In this document: positions 1-7,308 of the stretch, one piece after another
Layout: the number at the start of each line of letters is the position of its first letter
Position numbering within the stretch: position 1 is the first letter of the stretch
NCBI GenBank assembly: GCA_016191845.1
Contig: JACPVF010000009.1
Span: 1-64,000, forward strand
Direction: 5' to 3'
Length of the DNA stretch: 64,000 nucleotides
DNA from: Chloroflexota bacterium
GTDB lineage: Bacteria > Chloroflexota > Anaerolineae > Anaerolineales > Villigracilaceae
The notes under the pieces: generated by a model
Told to the model about the DNA's origin: nothing
The model's database searches: none
What the model saw: the letters and a program-made list of their open reading frames with translations, nothing else
Made by a program: the position numbers and the translations under genes

Positions 1-2
1 AC

Positions 3-236
3 GAGGTCATCCGCGTGAAGAATGAGGATGCCTTCCAGACAGCGCGTCGCATGGCACGCGAGGAAGGTCTGCTGGTGGGCATCTCGTCGGGAGCGGCGAC
101 CTGGGCGGCCTTGCAGGTGGCGAACCGCGCCGAGAATGCGGACAAGCTGATCGTGGTGATCATCCCGTCCTTCGGCGAGCGCTACCTCTCCACCCCGCTC
201 TTCGCGGACCTGGCCGAGGCTCAACCAACTTTGTAA
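3..236 (+). CDS. cysK: Cysteine synthase, C-terminal fragment
   Basis: This is the last ~77 residues of a PLP-dependent O-acetylserine sulfhydrylase, which makes L-cysteine from O-acetylserine and sulfide in the cytoplasm. The reading frame is open from base 3, so the gene begins before the window. The visible residues contain the family signatures [11 protein letters not shown] (phosphate/PLP-side loop) and the C-terminal [12 protein letters not shown] block typical of CysK/CysM. It ends at TAA, followed at once by a hairpin terminator. The converging neighbour is a thioredoxin of a sulfur-related operon. The family is clear; CysK versus CysM cannot be settled from the fragment. Confidence 0.93.
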   Translation, partial: EVIRVKNEDAFQTARRMAREEGLLVGISSGAATWAALQVANRAENADKLIVVIIPSFGERYLSTPLFADLAEAQPTL

Positions 237-250
237 GTCAAAGAACAACA

Positions 251-283
251 AAAAAAGGAGTGGCAAAAACCACTCCTTTTTTT
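251..283. terminator. Bidirectional terminator between cysK and thioredoxin
   Basis: AAAAAAGGAGTGG (251-263) pairs with CCACTCCTTTTTT (270-282) around a six-base loop. There is a T-run in both directions, so it can end cysK on the plus strand and the thioredoxin operon on the minus strand. Confidence 0.9.
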
Positions 284-284
284 G

Positions 285-695
285 TTATCCCTCGTGGATC
301 TGCAGCAACAATTGTTCGGCGCGGGTGACGCCGTGGTTGACGTGGCGCACCTGTCCGCGCGGGTCGATCAGGAAGGTGGTTGGGACGCTCAACACGCCCC
401 AGCGGCTGGCCAGGTCGGGCTGCTGGGTGGCGTCGATCTCCAGCACCTGCAGAGTGTTGCCGAGCATTTCGCTGATCTTCTGAATGGCAGGGCGCTGCAC
501 CGTCTTGCACGGGACGCAGGTGGGGGTGGTGAAGTAGACCAGCAGAAACGCTCCAGGGCGGATTGGCCCGAGGTCCGAGAGCAGGTTGGAGGCGCGGTTC
601 TTGAGAGTCCAGTTATAGGCCAGGTAAAGGCTGAAGCCGCCCAAGATGATCCCGAAGGCGATCAGGGCGCGGGTCAAAGTCTCGTTCAGAAACAT
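285..695 (-). CDS. Membrane-anchored thioredoxin-like protein
   Basis: A 136-residue thioredoxin-fold protein with one N-terminal hydrophobic helix (about residues 8-27), which probably anchors it with the catalytic domain outside the membrane. The redox motif is C60-V-P-C63, and the cis-proline segment VLSVPTTFLI is present. The CVPC active site differs from the classical CGPC. It lies one base after the DUF4395 gene and is the last gene of a leftward operon containing a persulfide dioxygenase-rhodanese fusion, so a thiol/persulfide reduction role is likely. The fold is certain; the exact partner is inferred. Confidence 0.88.
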   Translation of the reverse strand: MFLNETLTRALIAFGIILGGFSLYLAYNWTLKNRASNLLSDLGPIRPGAFLLVYFTTPTCVPCKTVQRPAIQKISEMLGNTLQVLEIDATQQPDLASRWGVLSVPTTFLIDPRGQVRHVNHGVTRAEQLLLQIHEG

Positions 696-696
696 G

Positions 697-1191
697 TCAG
701 ACGCTCGCTTTCGGCTTCATGCCAGGGACGGTTTCCGCAGGCGGCGTTTTGGTAAAGCCAGGCGCGTGCAAACGCCCCAGCCAGTAATAGACGGCGCAGC
801 CCACGCAAAATCCGCCGAAGGCATTCAGAGCGGCGAGCACCACCACCAGCCAGACCAGTGACCAGCCCAGAATGGACGCGCCCAGATAGATCGAAACAGC
901 ACCTACGGTCATAAACAGGAAACCGAGGAACTGAGCAAAGCGATGCGGCTCGGGATTGTCATTCAGCACGTCGGGTTTGAGCAGGCGCAGGGGTTTGTAC
1001 AGATAGCGATAGAGCGGGAGGAAGCCAGGTACTTTGAGCAGCGAGCCCAACCCCATCACCACAGCCACGATGGCTGCCAGGATCGGTAGATTGAAAATAA
1101 AGGCCAGGATGTTCAGCACGATGATGGTGAGCTGATTGGCTTTGAGGGCAGCATGATCCACTTTTTGAAGAGTTTGAGATTGTGTTGTCAT
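697..1191 (-). CDS. DUF4395 integral membrane protein
   Basis: A 164-residue protein with hydrophobic helices near residues 20-47, 87-105 and 108-135. The last ends in a conserved GFCVGC motif (two Cys spaced as C-x2-C), as in DUF4395 proteins. Members are commonly found next to thioredoxins and rhodaneses, as here: the thioredoxin starts one base downstream. A SD-like AAAAGGAC lies upstream of the ATG. The Cys pair could pass electrons across the membrane, but no biochemical role is established. Family assignment is good; function is inference from neighbours. Confidence 0.8.
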   Translation of the reverse strand: MTTQSQTLQKVDHAALKANQLTIIVLNILAFIFNLPILAAIVAVVMGLGSLLKVPGFLPLYRYLYKPLRLLKPDVLNDNPEPHRFAQFLGFLFMTVGAVSIYLGASILGWSLVWLVVVLAALNAFGGFCVGCAVYYWLGRLHAPGFTKTPPAETVPGMKPKASV

Positions 1192-1223
1192 TTTATGTCC
1201 TTTTGAAAATCATCTTATTTAGG

Positions 1224-2618
1224 TCAGGCCACAATGCTGGACTTGACGGTTTCAATCACAAGAGTTTCTGCCAGAGCCAATGCCTGGTTGCGGATCTCGG
1301 GAATGGCGATCGACTCCCACAATGCGGGGATGCGGACGGGACCCAGGGTGAACAGCCCCTGCACCGATCGGCCATCGGCATCGACGAAACGGCCGTCGAG
1401 GTCAGTTTCGAAACCCAGGCGCAATTCATCGGGGACGATGGTTCCCGCGCTGCGTAGTTTCGAGATCAGCGGAGATTGGATCTGCGAATAATCCCGTGAC
1501 GGGCCTGTGCAATTGACGACACGCGCAACGGACAGCTTACTCAACCCCTGCGAGTCTGTCTCACGCAAAGTAACTTCCACGCCTGCCTCGTTTGGCGACA
1601 CAGAGACCAGCCTGCCGTGATGGATGGTCAACGTGCCATCGGCCATCAGCGCCGACAGTTGTTCGGCGATCTCGGGCGCCATGCGGTGACGGTGGATGTC
1701 CCACAGGCTGCGGGCATGCCGCAGGAAGGACTTGCGCTGCGCCATCGTCCAGCCGTGCCAGATGCTTGCGGTGTGCGGACGCAGGCTGTCGATCACGGCG
1801 CGCCAGTCGGAGCCGCTTTGTTCGGCGGACTTGATCTCGCGTCGAATCCAGCGCAGTGCGCTTCGCGGAGAGGCCAGGTCGGCGGGCAGGGTGAGCAGCA
1901 GCCGCGCCTGATATGGCTTGTGATGTTGATATAGCCGTCCGTGGCGGGAGATGGCGTGGATGGGTCCGCGGTGACCCACCTCGCGCAGCGAGAGGGCCAC
2001 GTCCACCATCGTCAAGCCCGTGCCCACCAACAGGACGGGCGCGTTCGCGTCCAGGCCGAGGGCCACGTCATCGGCCCACGGGTTGCGCCAGTAACGGTCA
2101 ACCACCGCGCTGAAGTCGATGGGGTCGCTCGGGATGAGGTGATTTCCAAAGGCCAGCACCACGCTCATGGCCTTGATCGAATGTCCGCTCTTGAGATGCA
2201 CCGACCAGTGATCGAGCTGCGGCGTGACGCCAATAACCGTGTCGGATACATATTCGACCGTATCCGAGCCGCCGACGGTTTCATCGAAAATATCGGACAG
2301 ATAATCGCCGTATAGCAGACGTGGGGCAAAGGTGCCCACATGTGAGCCAGGCAGATGACGCTTGAGCCAGTTCACAAAATGACTCATATCATCGGGGAAG
2401 GCGCTCATGTTGCCCGCAGGCACGTTCAACAGGTGGGCGTGATAAGGCGTGTCGTAGGCCACGCCGCGCGCGGGACTCGGCGAGTTGCCGATCAGTGCCA
2501 GCCGTCCGTGCGGGGCGAGACGCTTGAACTGCGCCGCCACCAACGTGCCGCTGGCGCCCGCTCCCACCACGGCCACGTGATACGGCGTTCCAGTCTGCAA
2601 AGTTTTCTTGATCGTCAT
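1224..2618 (-). CDS. FAD/NAD(P)-binding oxidoreductase (NAD_binding_9 type)
   Basis: A 464-residue flavoprotein-like enzyme. A Rossmann dinucleotide motif VVGAGASGT lies at residues ~17-25, followed by GVAYDTPYHAHLLNVPAGNMSAFPDD, which belongs to the FAD-NAD(P)-binding family related to HpnW/YdhS-like proteins. A second Rossmann-like segment, VLLVGTGLTMVDVALSL, lies near the middle. The ATG overlaps the stop of the upstream persulfide dioxygenase-rhodanese gene by four bases (ATGA), which indicates translational coupling. It could supply or accept electrons in persulfide metabolism. The substrate is unknown and it is not a recognisable sulfide:quinone reductase. Confidence 0.78.
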   Translation of the reverse strand: MTIKKTLQTGTPYHVAVVGAGASGTLVAAQFKRLAPHGRLALIGNSPSPARGVAYDTPYHAHLLNVPAGNMSAFPDDMSHFVNWLKRHLPGSHVGTFAPRLLYGDYLSDIFDETVGGSDTVEYVSDTVIGVTPQLDHWSVHLKSGHSIKAMSVVLAFGNHLIPSDPIDFSAVVDRYWRNPWADDVALGLDANAPVLLVGTGLTMVDVALSLREVGHRGPIHAISRHGRLYQHHKPYQARLLLTLPADLASPRSALRWIRREIKSAEQSGSDWRAVIDSLRPHTASIWHGWTMAQRKSFLRHARSLWDIHRHRMAPEIAEQLSALMADGTLTIHHGRLVSVSPNEAGVEVTLRETDSQGLSKLSVARVVNCTGPSRDYSQIQSPLISKLRSAGTIVPDELRLGFETDLDGRFVDADGRSVQGLFTLGPVRIPALWESIAIPEIRNQALALAETLVIETVKSSIVA

Positions 2619-4048
2619 GCTGCTTCGTATACCCTGTTCTGTTCGACTTCAAAACCCGACTCGACCCAGGCCTGATAGCCCTCTTCGAGCGCATACACAT
2701 TCTTGAAACCTTTTTGCTCAAGCAGCGAGACTGCCACGGTCGAGCGGTTACCGCGCTGACAATGTACCACCACGGGCCGATCCTCGGGCAGCAGGCTGTG
2801 CGCCACGTCGGCCAGGATGCCTGCCTCGACGTGCTTCGCGCCGCGGATGTGGCTTTCATTCCACTCGCGGTTGAAGCGCACGTCCAGCAGCACGGGTGCA
2901 TCCTTTTGTCCGAGCCAATCCTTGAGCTGGGCCGCCGAAAGGCTTTTGGTGCTGGTCAGCGGCTGACCGTCAGCCAGCCAGGCCTCCACGCCGCCTTCGA
3001 GATAGCCTCGCAGGTCGTCATAACCAATGCGGATGAGCTGACGCGTGGCCTCCAGGCGTTCGGAGGGCGTATCGGCCACCAGCATGAGCGGCGTCCCAAA
3101 CGGGATGACCCAGCCCGCCCAGGTGATGAGCGGTGTGACCAGCGGGATGCCATACGAATCGGGGATGTGTCCCGCCAGGAACTGGGGCGTCTCGCGCACG
3201 TCCACCACCACGGCCCCCGCCTTGAGCTGATCCCGCACCTGAGCGGGAGTCAGCGCTTCGAGCACGGGCACGCCGCCCAGGATGCGTCCGCCCTTGCGGT
3301 TGACCGTGCGCATATTCCGATAGTAAGTGGGGTAGCTGGAGAGGCCCGTCGTGGCGCGCTCAACGAATGCCTTTTCATCGGGAATTTGCAGGAAGGGATT
3401 GTTGCGGCGTTCCTGACCGATGGTTGTGAAGCGTTCTCCGCTCGATGAGGTATTACAGAACGAGCCCGCCCCGTGAGTGGGGTAGACCACCACGTCATCG
3501 GGCAGCATGGCCAGTTTCTTGTGGATGGTGTGATAGAGCGAATGCGCCAGCGGGATCATGTGTTCATGGCCCAGCAGGTCGGGACGTCCCGTCCCGCCGA
3601 CGATGAGCGACCCGCCGCTGAACAGGGTTTGCGGCGTCTGATCCTTTTCGCCGTACACGCCAAAACTGATGTGCTCAGGCGTATGCCCAGGCGTGGCGAT
3701 CACGCCAATTGACAGGTTGCCCAGCGACAGTTTGTCGCCTTCTTTCAATGATACGTGCTCGAATTCCGCGTTGGCCGCCGCACTGGCCCCGATCTGAAAA
3801 TGGTGATGCTCGTGACGAATCCCAAGCTGGTGCGCCAGTTCGTGCGCGCCTGAAACGAAGTCTGCGTGCAGGTGGGTGTCGAGGGCGTAGGTCAGCTTCA
3901 GGCCGAGGCCGTTCGCCACGTTCAGGTATTTATCCACATCCCGCTGCGGGTCGATCACCGCCGCCACGCCCGTCTCCTCCGACGCGATCAGGTAGGAGGA
4001 GTTGCCAAGGCCTTCGTCCACGAATTGTTTAACAAATAGTGATTTCAA
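2615..4048 (-). CDS. Persulfide dioxygenase (MBL fold) with two rhodanese domains, CstB-like
   Basis: A 477-residue three-domain protein. The N-terminal metallo-beta-lactamase domain (1-~255) has H59-L-H61-A-D63-F, a PGHTPEH motif and GRPD, the positions that hold the iron in persulfide dioxygenases; the usual HxHxDH ends in Phe here. The first rhodanese domain (~268-370) has no catalytic Cys and is a pseudo-domain. The second (~378-470) has an active loop HCQRGNRS with Cys near 429. This MBL/pseudo-rhodanese/rhodanese order matches staphylococcal CstB, which oxidises persulfides to thiosulfate. It uses a TTG start, chosen because AAGGAG lies seven bases upstream. It is the first gene of the sulfur operon and sits behind a consensus promoter. 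Confidence 0.88.
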   Translation of the reverse strand: MKSLFVKQFVDEGLGNSSYLIASEETGVAAVIDPQRDVDKYLNVANGLGLKLTYALDTHLHADFVSGAHELAHQLGIRHEHHHFQIGASAAANAEFEHVSLKEGDKLSLGNLSIGVIATPGHTPEHISFGVYGEKDQTPQTLFSGGSLIVGGTGRPDLLGHEHMIPLAHSLYHTIHKKLAMLPDDVVVYPTHGAGSFCNTSSSGERFTTIGQERRNNPFLQIPDEKAFVERATTGLSSYPTYYRNMRTVNRKGGRILGGVPVLEALTPAQVRDQLKAGAVVVDVRETPQFLAGHIPDSYGIPLVTPLITWAGWVIPFGTPLMLVADTPSERLEATRQLIRIGYDDLRGYLEGGVEAWLADGQPLTSTKSLSAAQLKDWLGQKDAPVLLDVRFNREWNESHIRGAKHVEAGILADVAHSLLPEDRPVVVHCQRGNRSTVAVSLLEQKGFKNVYALEEGYQAWVESGFEVEQNRVYEAA

Positions 4049-4097
4049 GGTCGCTCCTTTATTATATTTCCTATTGGCTTAGTATGCTTTTGCTTTA

Positions 4098-4126
4098 ATA
4101 TAAAAACGACTTTCGCCGTTTTATAT
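4098..4126. promoter_or_regulatory. AT-rich inverted repeat in the leader of the sulfur operon
   Basis: ATATAAAAACG (4098-4108) and CGTTTTATAT (4117-4126) form near-perfect inverted arms. They lie between the predicted start of transcription (~4136) and the TTG start of the persulfide dioxygenase gene. A second imperfect pair, TTCCTATT (4068-4075) with AATAGGAA (4137-4144), flanks it. Either could be an operator for an ArsR-type or similar repressor, or an mRNA hairpin. No regulator gene of that type is in the window. Confidence 0.45.
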
Positions 4127-4142
4127 GACTTATATAATAGGA

Positions 4143-4171
4143 ATTATAGATTAATGACGAATGCTTGTCAA
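4143..4171 (-). promoter_or_regulatory. Consensus sigma-70 type promoter for the sulfur operon
   Basis: On the minus strand TTGACA (4171-4166), a 17-base spacer and TATAAT (4148-4143) match the bacterial housekeeping consensus at every position. The leader to the TTG start is about 85-90 bases. A promoter this strong normally needs repression, which fits the palindromes just downstream. Confidence 0.82.
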
Positions 4172-4223
4172 GTCTGTGTCAGTAACTCTTATGCGTTTTT
4201 CATGGAGTAGGGCGAAGGAAATC

Positions 4224-4274
4224 TTGACACTGCCTCGAAATCGGGGTATCCTTGCTCTACCGACCGTTCGGTAG
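4224..4274 (+). promoter_or_regulatory. Promoter and TetR-type operator of the fatty-acid operon
   Basis: TTGACA (4224-4229), a 17-base spacer and TATCCT (4247-4252) form the promoter. The start region is covered by the palindrome CTACCGA-CCGT-TCGGTAG (4257-4274), with perfect seven-base arms. Sequences of the ACCGACCGGTCGGT class are classical TetR/AcrR-family operators. The position right before the tetR start codon predicts autoregulation and control of the genes downstream. Confidence 0.82.
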
Positions 4275-4283
4275 GGAGCTTCC

Positions 4284-4844
4284 ATGACCAGAGACGACAT
4301 TCTCGACGCCGCCGCGCAAGTGTTCCGCCAAAAGGGATTCAATGGCGCTTCGATGCAAGATATTGCCGAAGCCGTCAACCTGCAAAAGGCCAGCCTGTAC
4401 CATCATGTTTCATCCAAGCAGGAGATCCTGCTGGCCCTGCTCGACCGTGCCCTGGGGATGTTGACCGAGCATATCGCGGGCATTACTGCCCAGGATTTAC
4501 CCGCCGACCAAAAATTGCGACAAATGATCCGCGCCTATCTGGTCGCGCTCTCCGACAATTCTGACCTGTCCTCGGTGCTGTTATTCGAGCATCGTTCGCT
4601 GGATAAAAAGTCCCATGCCCGCCACGTGCCCCAACGCGACAAGTTCGAGGCCCTGTGGCGGGATGCGATTAACGAGGGCGTGCGCAGCAAAGTGTTCGCC
4701 TGCCCTGACACGGGCCTGGCCATCCGCGCGCTGATGGGCATGATGAACTGGACTCTGACCTGGTACCGTCCCGACGGTGGCAAGAGCATCGAAGCTATTG
4801 CCGATGAATATGCTGATCTGATGTTCAATGGATTGTTGAGGTAG
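4284..4844 (+). CDS. TetR/AcrR family transcriptional regulator
   Basis: A 186-residue regulator. Residues 1-47 are the TetR helix-turn-helix: IAEAVNLQKASLYHHVSSK is the recognition segment. The C-terminal domain is all-helical and probably binds a ligand. It resembles regulators of fatty-acid and acyl-CoA degradation (FadR of Bacillus, KstR2 type) and it heads a beta-oxidation gene set, so an acyl-CoA ligand is a reasonable inference. A TetR-like palindrome overlaps its own promoter. An interspersed repeat separates it from the first acyl-CoA dehydrogenase gene. The family is certain; the ligand is inferred. Confidence 0.92.
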   Translation: MTRDDILDAAAQVFRQKGFNGASMQDIAEAVNLQKASLYHHVSSKQEILLALLDRALGMLTEHIAGITAQDLPADQKLRQMIRAYLVALSDNSDLSSVLLFEHRSLDKKSHARHVPQRDKFEALWRDAINEGVRSKVFACPDTGLAIRALMGMMNWTLTWYRPDGGKSIEAIADEYADLMFNGLLR

Positions 4845-4854
4845 TAAGGTAGTG

Positions 4855-4903
4855 GCGCCCTTCGACTGCGGCCTTCACTGTGCTCAGGCCTCCGCTCAGG
4901 GCG
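4855..4903 (+). repeat. Interspersed palindromic repeat, half copy (B arm)
   Basis: CGCCCTTCGACTGCGG near the left end and CTCCGCTCAGGGCG near the right end match the B arm of the composite repeat found complete at 12335-12450, 58791-58904 and 61938-62049. It contains nested inverted pieces (GGCCT/AGGCC, GCCCT/AGGGC). It sits between tetR and the first acyl-CoA dehydrogenase gene. Confidence 0.75.
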
Positions 4904-4927
4904 ATCAGTTCACAAAGGAGAAGACGC

Positions 4928-6025
4928 ATGTATTCGTTCGAACCCAATGAGGAACAACAGATGCTGGTCGATGCGGTGGGGAAATATGCCGCGAACGACT
5001 TGCGGCCTGCCGCGCATGAAGCGGAGGAGAGCCGCGAACTGCCGAAGAAACTCATCAGCAAGGGATGGGAGATCGGCCTGCTGCAGGCGTCCACACCCGA
5101 GGCGTATGGCGGCTTCGGCGAGCGCTCGACGGTGACGGGGGTGCTGGCCGTCGAAGAGATGGCCTTCGGCGATCTGGCAGGCGCCTACGCGGTGATGACG
5201 CCGTCGCTGTTTGCCACGCCGATCCTGCTGGCGGGTTCCGAGGAGCAGAAGAAGCAGTATCTGCCCGAAGTGGTCGGCGGCGACTGGCGTCCGTACACGG
5301 CGGCATTGATCGAGTTCGCCTTCGATTTCGACGCCCATGCCTTGCGCACCAGCGCCACACTCGAGGGCGGAGAATACGTCCTCAACGGCGAGAAGGCCTA
5401 CGTCCCGTTTGCGAAGGATGCCGAGGCGATCCTGGTCTACGCCAACCTGGATGGGCAGACGCAGGGTTTCATCGTCCCGAAAGGCGTGGCGGGGTTGGCT
5501 GTCAGCGAGGAGCGGGAAAAGCTGCTGGGCCTGAACGCGCTTCCGTTATATCGAGTCAAACTGGACGGAGTGCGTGTTCCCGTTTCCAATCGCCTGGGCG
5601 GCGAGATGGGCCACGACTTCGAGCCGATCCTGGCTTCGATGCGCGTGGCCTCGGCTGCGGCGGCGCTGGGCGTAGCCAAGGCCTCGCTTGAATATGCCAC
5701 CAACTATGCCAAGGAGCGTCAGGCCTTTGGCATGAAGATCGCGCAGAAACAAGCCGTCGCCTTCATGCTGGCCGAGATGGCGACCGAGATCGCAGCCATC
5801 CGCCTGTTGACCTGGGAAGCCGCCTGGAAGTTGGACACAGGCAAAGCCGACGCCGCGATGGAAGCCTACCTGGCCGCCACGGGCGCCGCGGACATGGCCA
5901 TGATGGTCACGGACCGCGGCGTGCAGGTCCTCGGCGGACACGGCTACATCCGCGAGCACCCCGTCGAGATGTTCATGCGCAACGGACGCGGCTTTGCCAT
6001 GCTGACTGGACTGGCCATCGTCTAA
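4928..6025 (+). CDS. Acyl-CoA dehydrogenase family protein lacking the catalytic Glu
   Basis: A 365-residue flavoprotein of the acyl-CoA dehydrogenase family. The start is ATG 4928, seven bases after AAAGGAG; longer upstream readings run into the repeat. The FAD-contact segment YAKERQAFGMKI (~residues 257-268) and QVLGGHGYIREHPVE are conserved. At the C-terminus, where MCAD-type enzymes have IYEGTSQIQ, this protein reads GRGFAMLTGLAIV and ends, so the catalytic Glu is missing. The alternative Glu site of IVD/LCAD (before the Arg in TRP/ER) is Met here (SMRVAS). It is 14 bases from a second, complete dehydrogenase, suggesting a heteromeric enzyme in which this is the non-catalytic subunit. Confidence 0.88.
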   Translation: MYSFEPNEEQQMLVDAVGKYAANDLRPAAHEAEESRELPKKLISKGWEIGLLQASTPEAYGGFGERSTVTGVLAVEEMAFGDLAGAYAVMTPSLFATPILLAGSEEQKKQYLPEVVGGDWRPYTAALIEFAFDFDAHALRTSATLEGGEYVLNGEKAYVPFAKDAEAILVYANLDGQTQGFIVPKGVAGLAVSEEREKLLGLNALPLYRVKLDGVRVPVSNRLGGEMGHDFEPILASMRVASAAAALGVAKASLEYATNYAKERQAFGMKIAQKQAVAFMLAEMATEIAAIRLLTWEAAWKLDTGKADAAMEAYLAATGAADMAMMVTDRGVQVLGGHGYIREHPVEMFMRNGRGFAMLTGLAIV

Positions 6026-6039
6026 GAGAGGAGACACAC

Positions 6040-7299
6040 ATGACCATCGAATTCGAAACCCCCAAACCTGTCGTTCAAATGCAGACCGTGCTGCAGACGG
6101 TCGCCGAAAACATGATGCGTCCCGCCTCGCGTGAGTTCGACGAGAACGAACATTCCATCCCGTGGAATTACATCGAGTTCATGCATACCGCGATGAAGAG
6201 CATGGGCGGCGGCAACGGCCTGACCCCGCGTGAGGATAAGCCCAAGGAAGGTGCGGAGAAGCGCCCGCCGATCGGCTATCAGTTGCTGGCGGCGCAGATC
6301 GAGATGCTGGCCTGGGGGGACGTGGGCTTTTATCTGATCACGCCTGGCGGCGGCCTGGGGGGAGCGGCGGTTCAGGCCGCAGGGACACCCGAGCAGCGCG
6401 CCAAATTCCTGGCCCGCTTTGCCGAAGAGAAACCGACCTACGCCGCCATGTGCATGACGGAAGCAGGCGCAGGCTCGGACACATCCGCCATTCGCACGAA
6501 GGCCGTGCTGGATGAATCCACCAAAGAGTGGATCATCAACGGCGAGAAGATCTTTGTTACGGGCGGCGACAAGTCCTTCAACGCGTATGAGCAGCTTGGC
6601 AAAGGCTTCATCGTGGTGTGGGCCAGCATCGACCCGACGGCGGGCCGCGCGGGCATGCGCGCCTTCGTGGTGGAGTCGGGCACGCCTGGCGTGAAGGTCA
6701 CCAAACTGGAGCACAAGATGGGCATCCGTGCCAGCGACACGGCGGCCATCTCGCTGGTGGATGCGCGCGTGCCGTTCGATCACATCCTCGGTTCGCCGAC
6801 GGTGGAGAAGACCACCACGGGCTTCAAGGGTGCGATGGCCACCTTCGACGCGACCCGTCCGCTGGTGGCAGCCTCGGGCATCGGCGTGGCGCGTGCGGCG
6901 CTGGAATTTCTTAAAGAGAAACTGGCTGAGAACGGAGTCCAGATCCGCTACGGGCTGCCGCGCAACAAGCTGACCTCGGTCGAGCGTGACGTGATCGACA
7001 TGGAGATCATGGTCAGGTCGGCCTGGCTGATGGTGCTCAAGGCGGTGTGGATGGCCGACAACAAGAAGCCCAACGCGCTCGAGTCTTCGATGAGCAAGGT
7101 CCGCGCGGGTGACGTGACCACCAAGGTGACTCAGAAGGCGGTGGAGATCCTCGGTCCGCTAGGGTATAGCCGCGAGTTCCTGCTCGAGAAGTGGTTCCGC
7201 GATGCCAAGATCACCGACATCTACGAGGGCACAGGGCAGATCAACAGGCTTGTTGTTGCGCGACAGATCCTTGGTTACAGCGGTTCAGAGTTAAGGTAA
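6040..7299 (+). CDS. Acyl-CoA dehydrogenase, catalytic-type
   Basis: A 419-residue acyl-CoA dehydrogenase, oxidising acyl-CoA to trans-2-enoyl-CoA with FAD and passing electrons to ETF. MCMTEAGAGSDTSAIRTKA is the substrate/FAD signature, and DATRPLVAASGIGVA is the helix carrying the invariant Arg. KITDIYEGTGQINRL near residue 392 carries the catalytic Glu (~395). GAGGAG lies before the ATG. It follows the Glu-less paralogue closely and is followed ten bases later by the fadN-like gene, so they form one transcription unit. It could be the active half of a heterodimer. Confidence 0.93.
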   Translation: MTIEFETPKPVVQMQTVLQTVAENMMRPASREFDENEHSIPWNYIEFMHTAMKSMGGGNGLTPREDKPKEGAEKRPPIGYQLLAAQIEMLAWGDVGFYLITPGGGLGGAAVQAAGTPEQRAKFLARFAEEKPTYAAMCMTEAGAGSDTSAIRTKAVLDESTKEWIINGEKIFVTGGDKSFNAYEQLGKGFIVVWASIDPTAGRAGMRAFVVESGTPGVKVTKLEHKMGIRASDTAAISLVDARVPFDHILGSPTVEKTTTGFKGAMATFDATRPLVAASGIGVARAALEFLKEKLAENGVQIRYGLPRNKLTSVERDVIDMEIMVRSAWLMVLKAVWMADNKKPNALESSMSKVRAGDVTTKVTQKAVEILGPLGYSREFLLEKWFRDAKITDIYEGTGQINRLVVARQILGYSGSELR

Positions 7300-7308
7300 G
7301 GAGAAACC

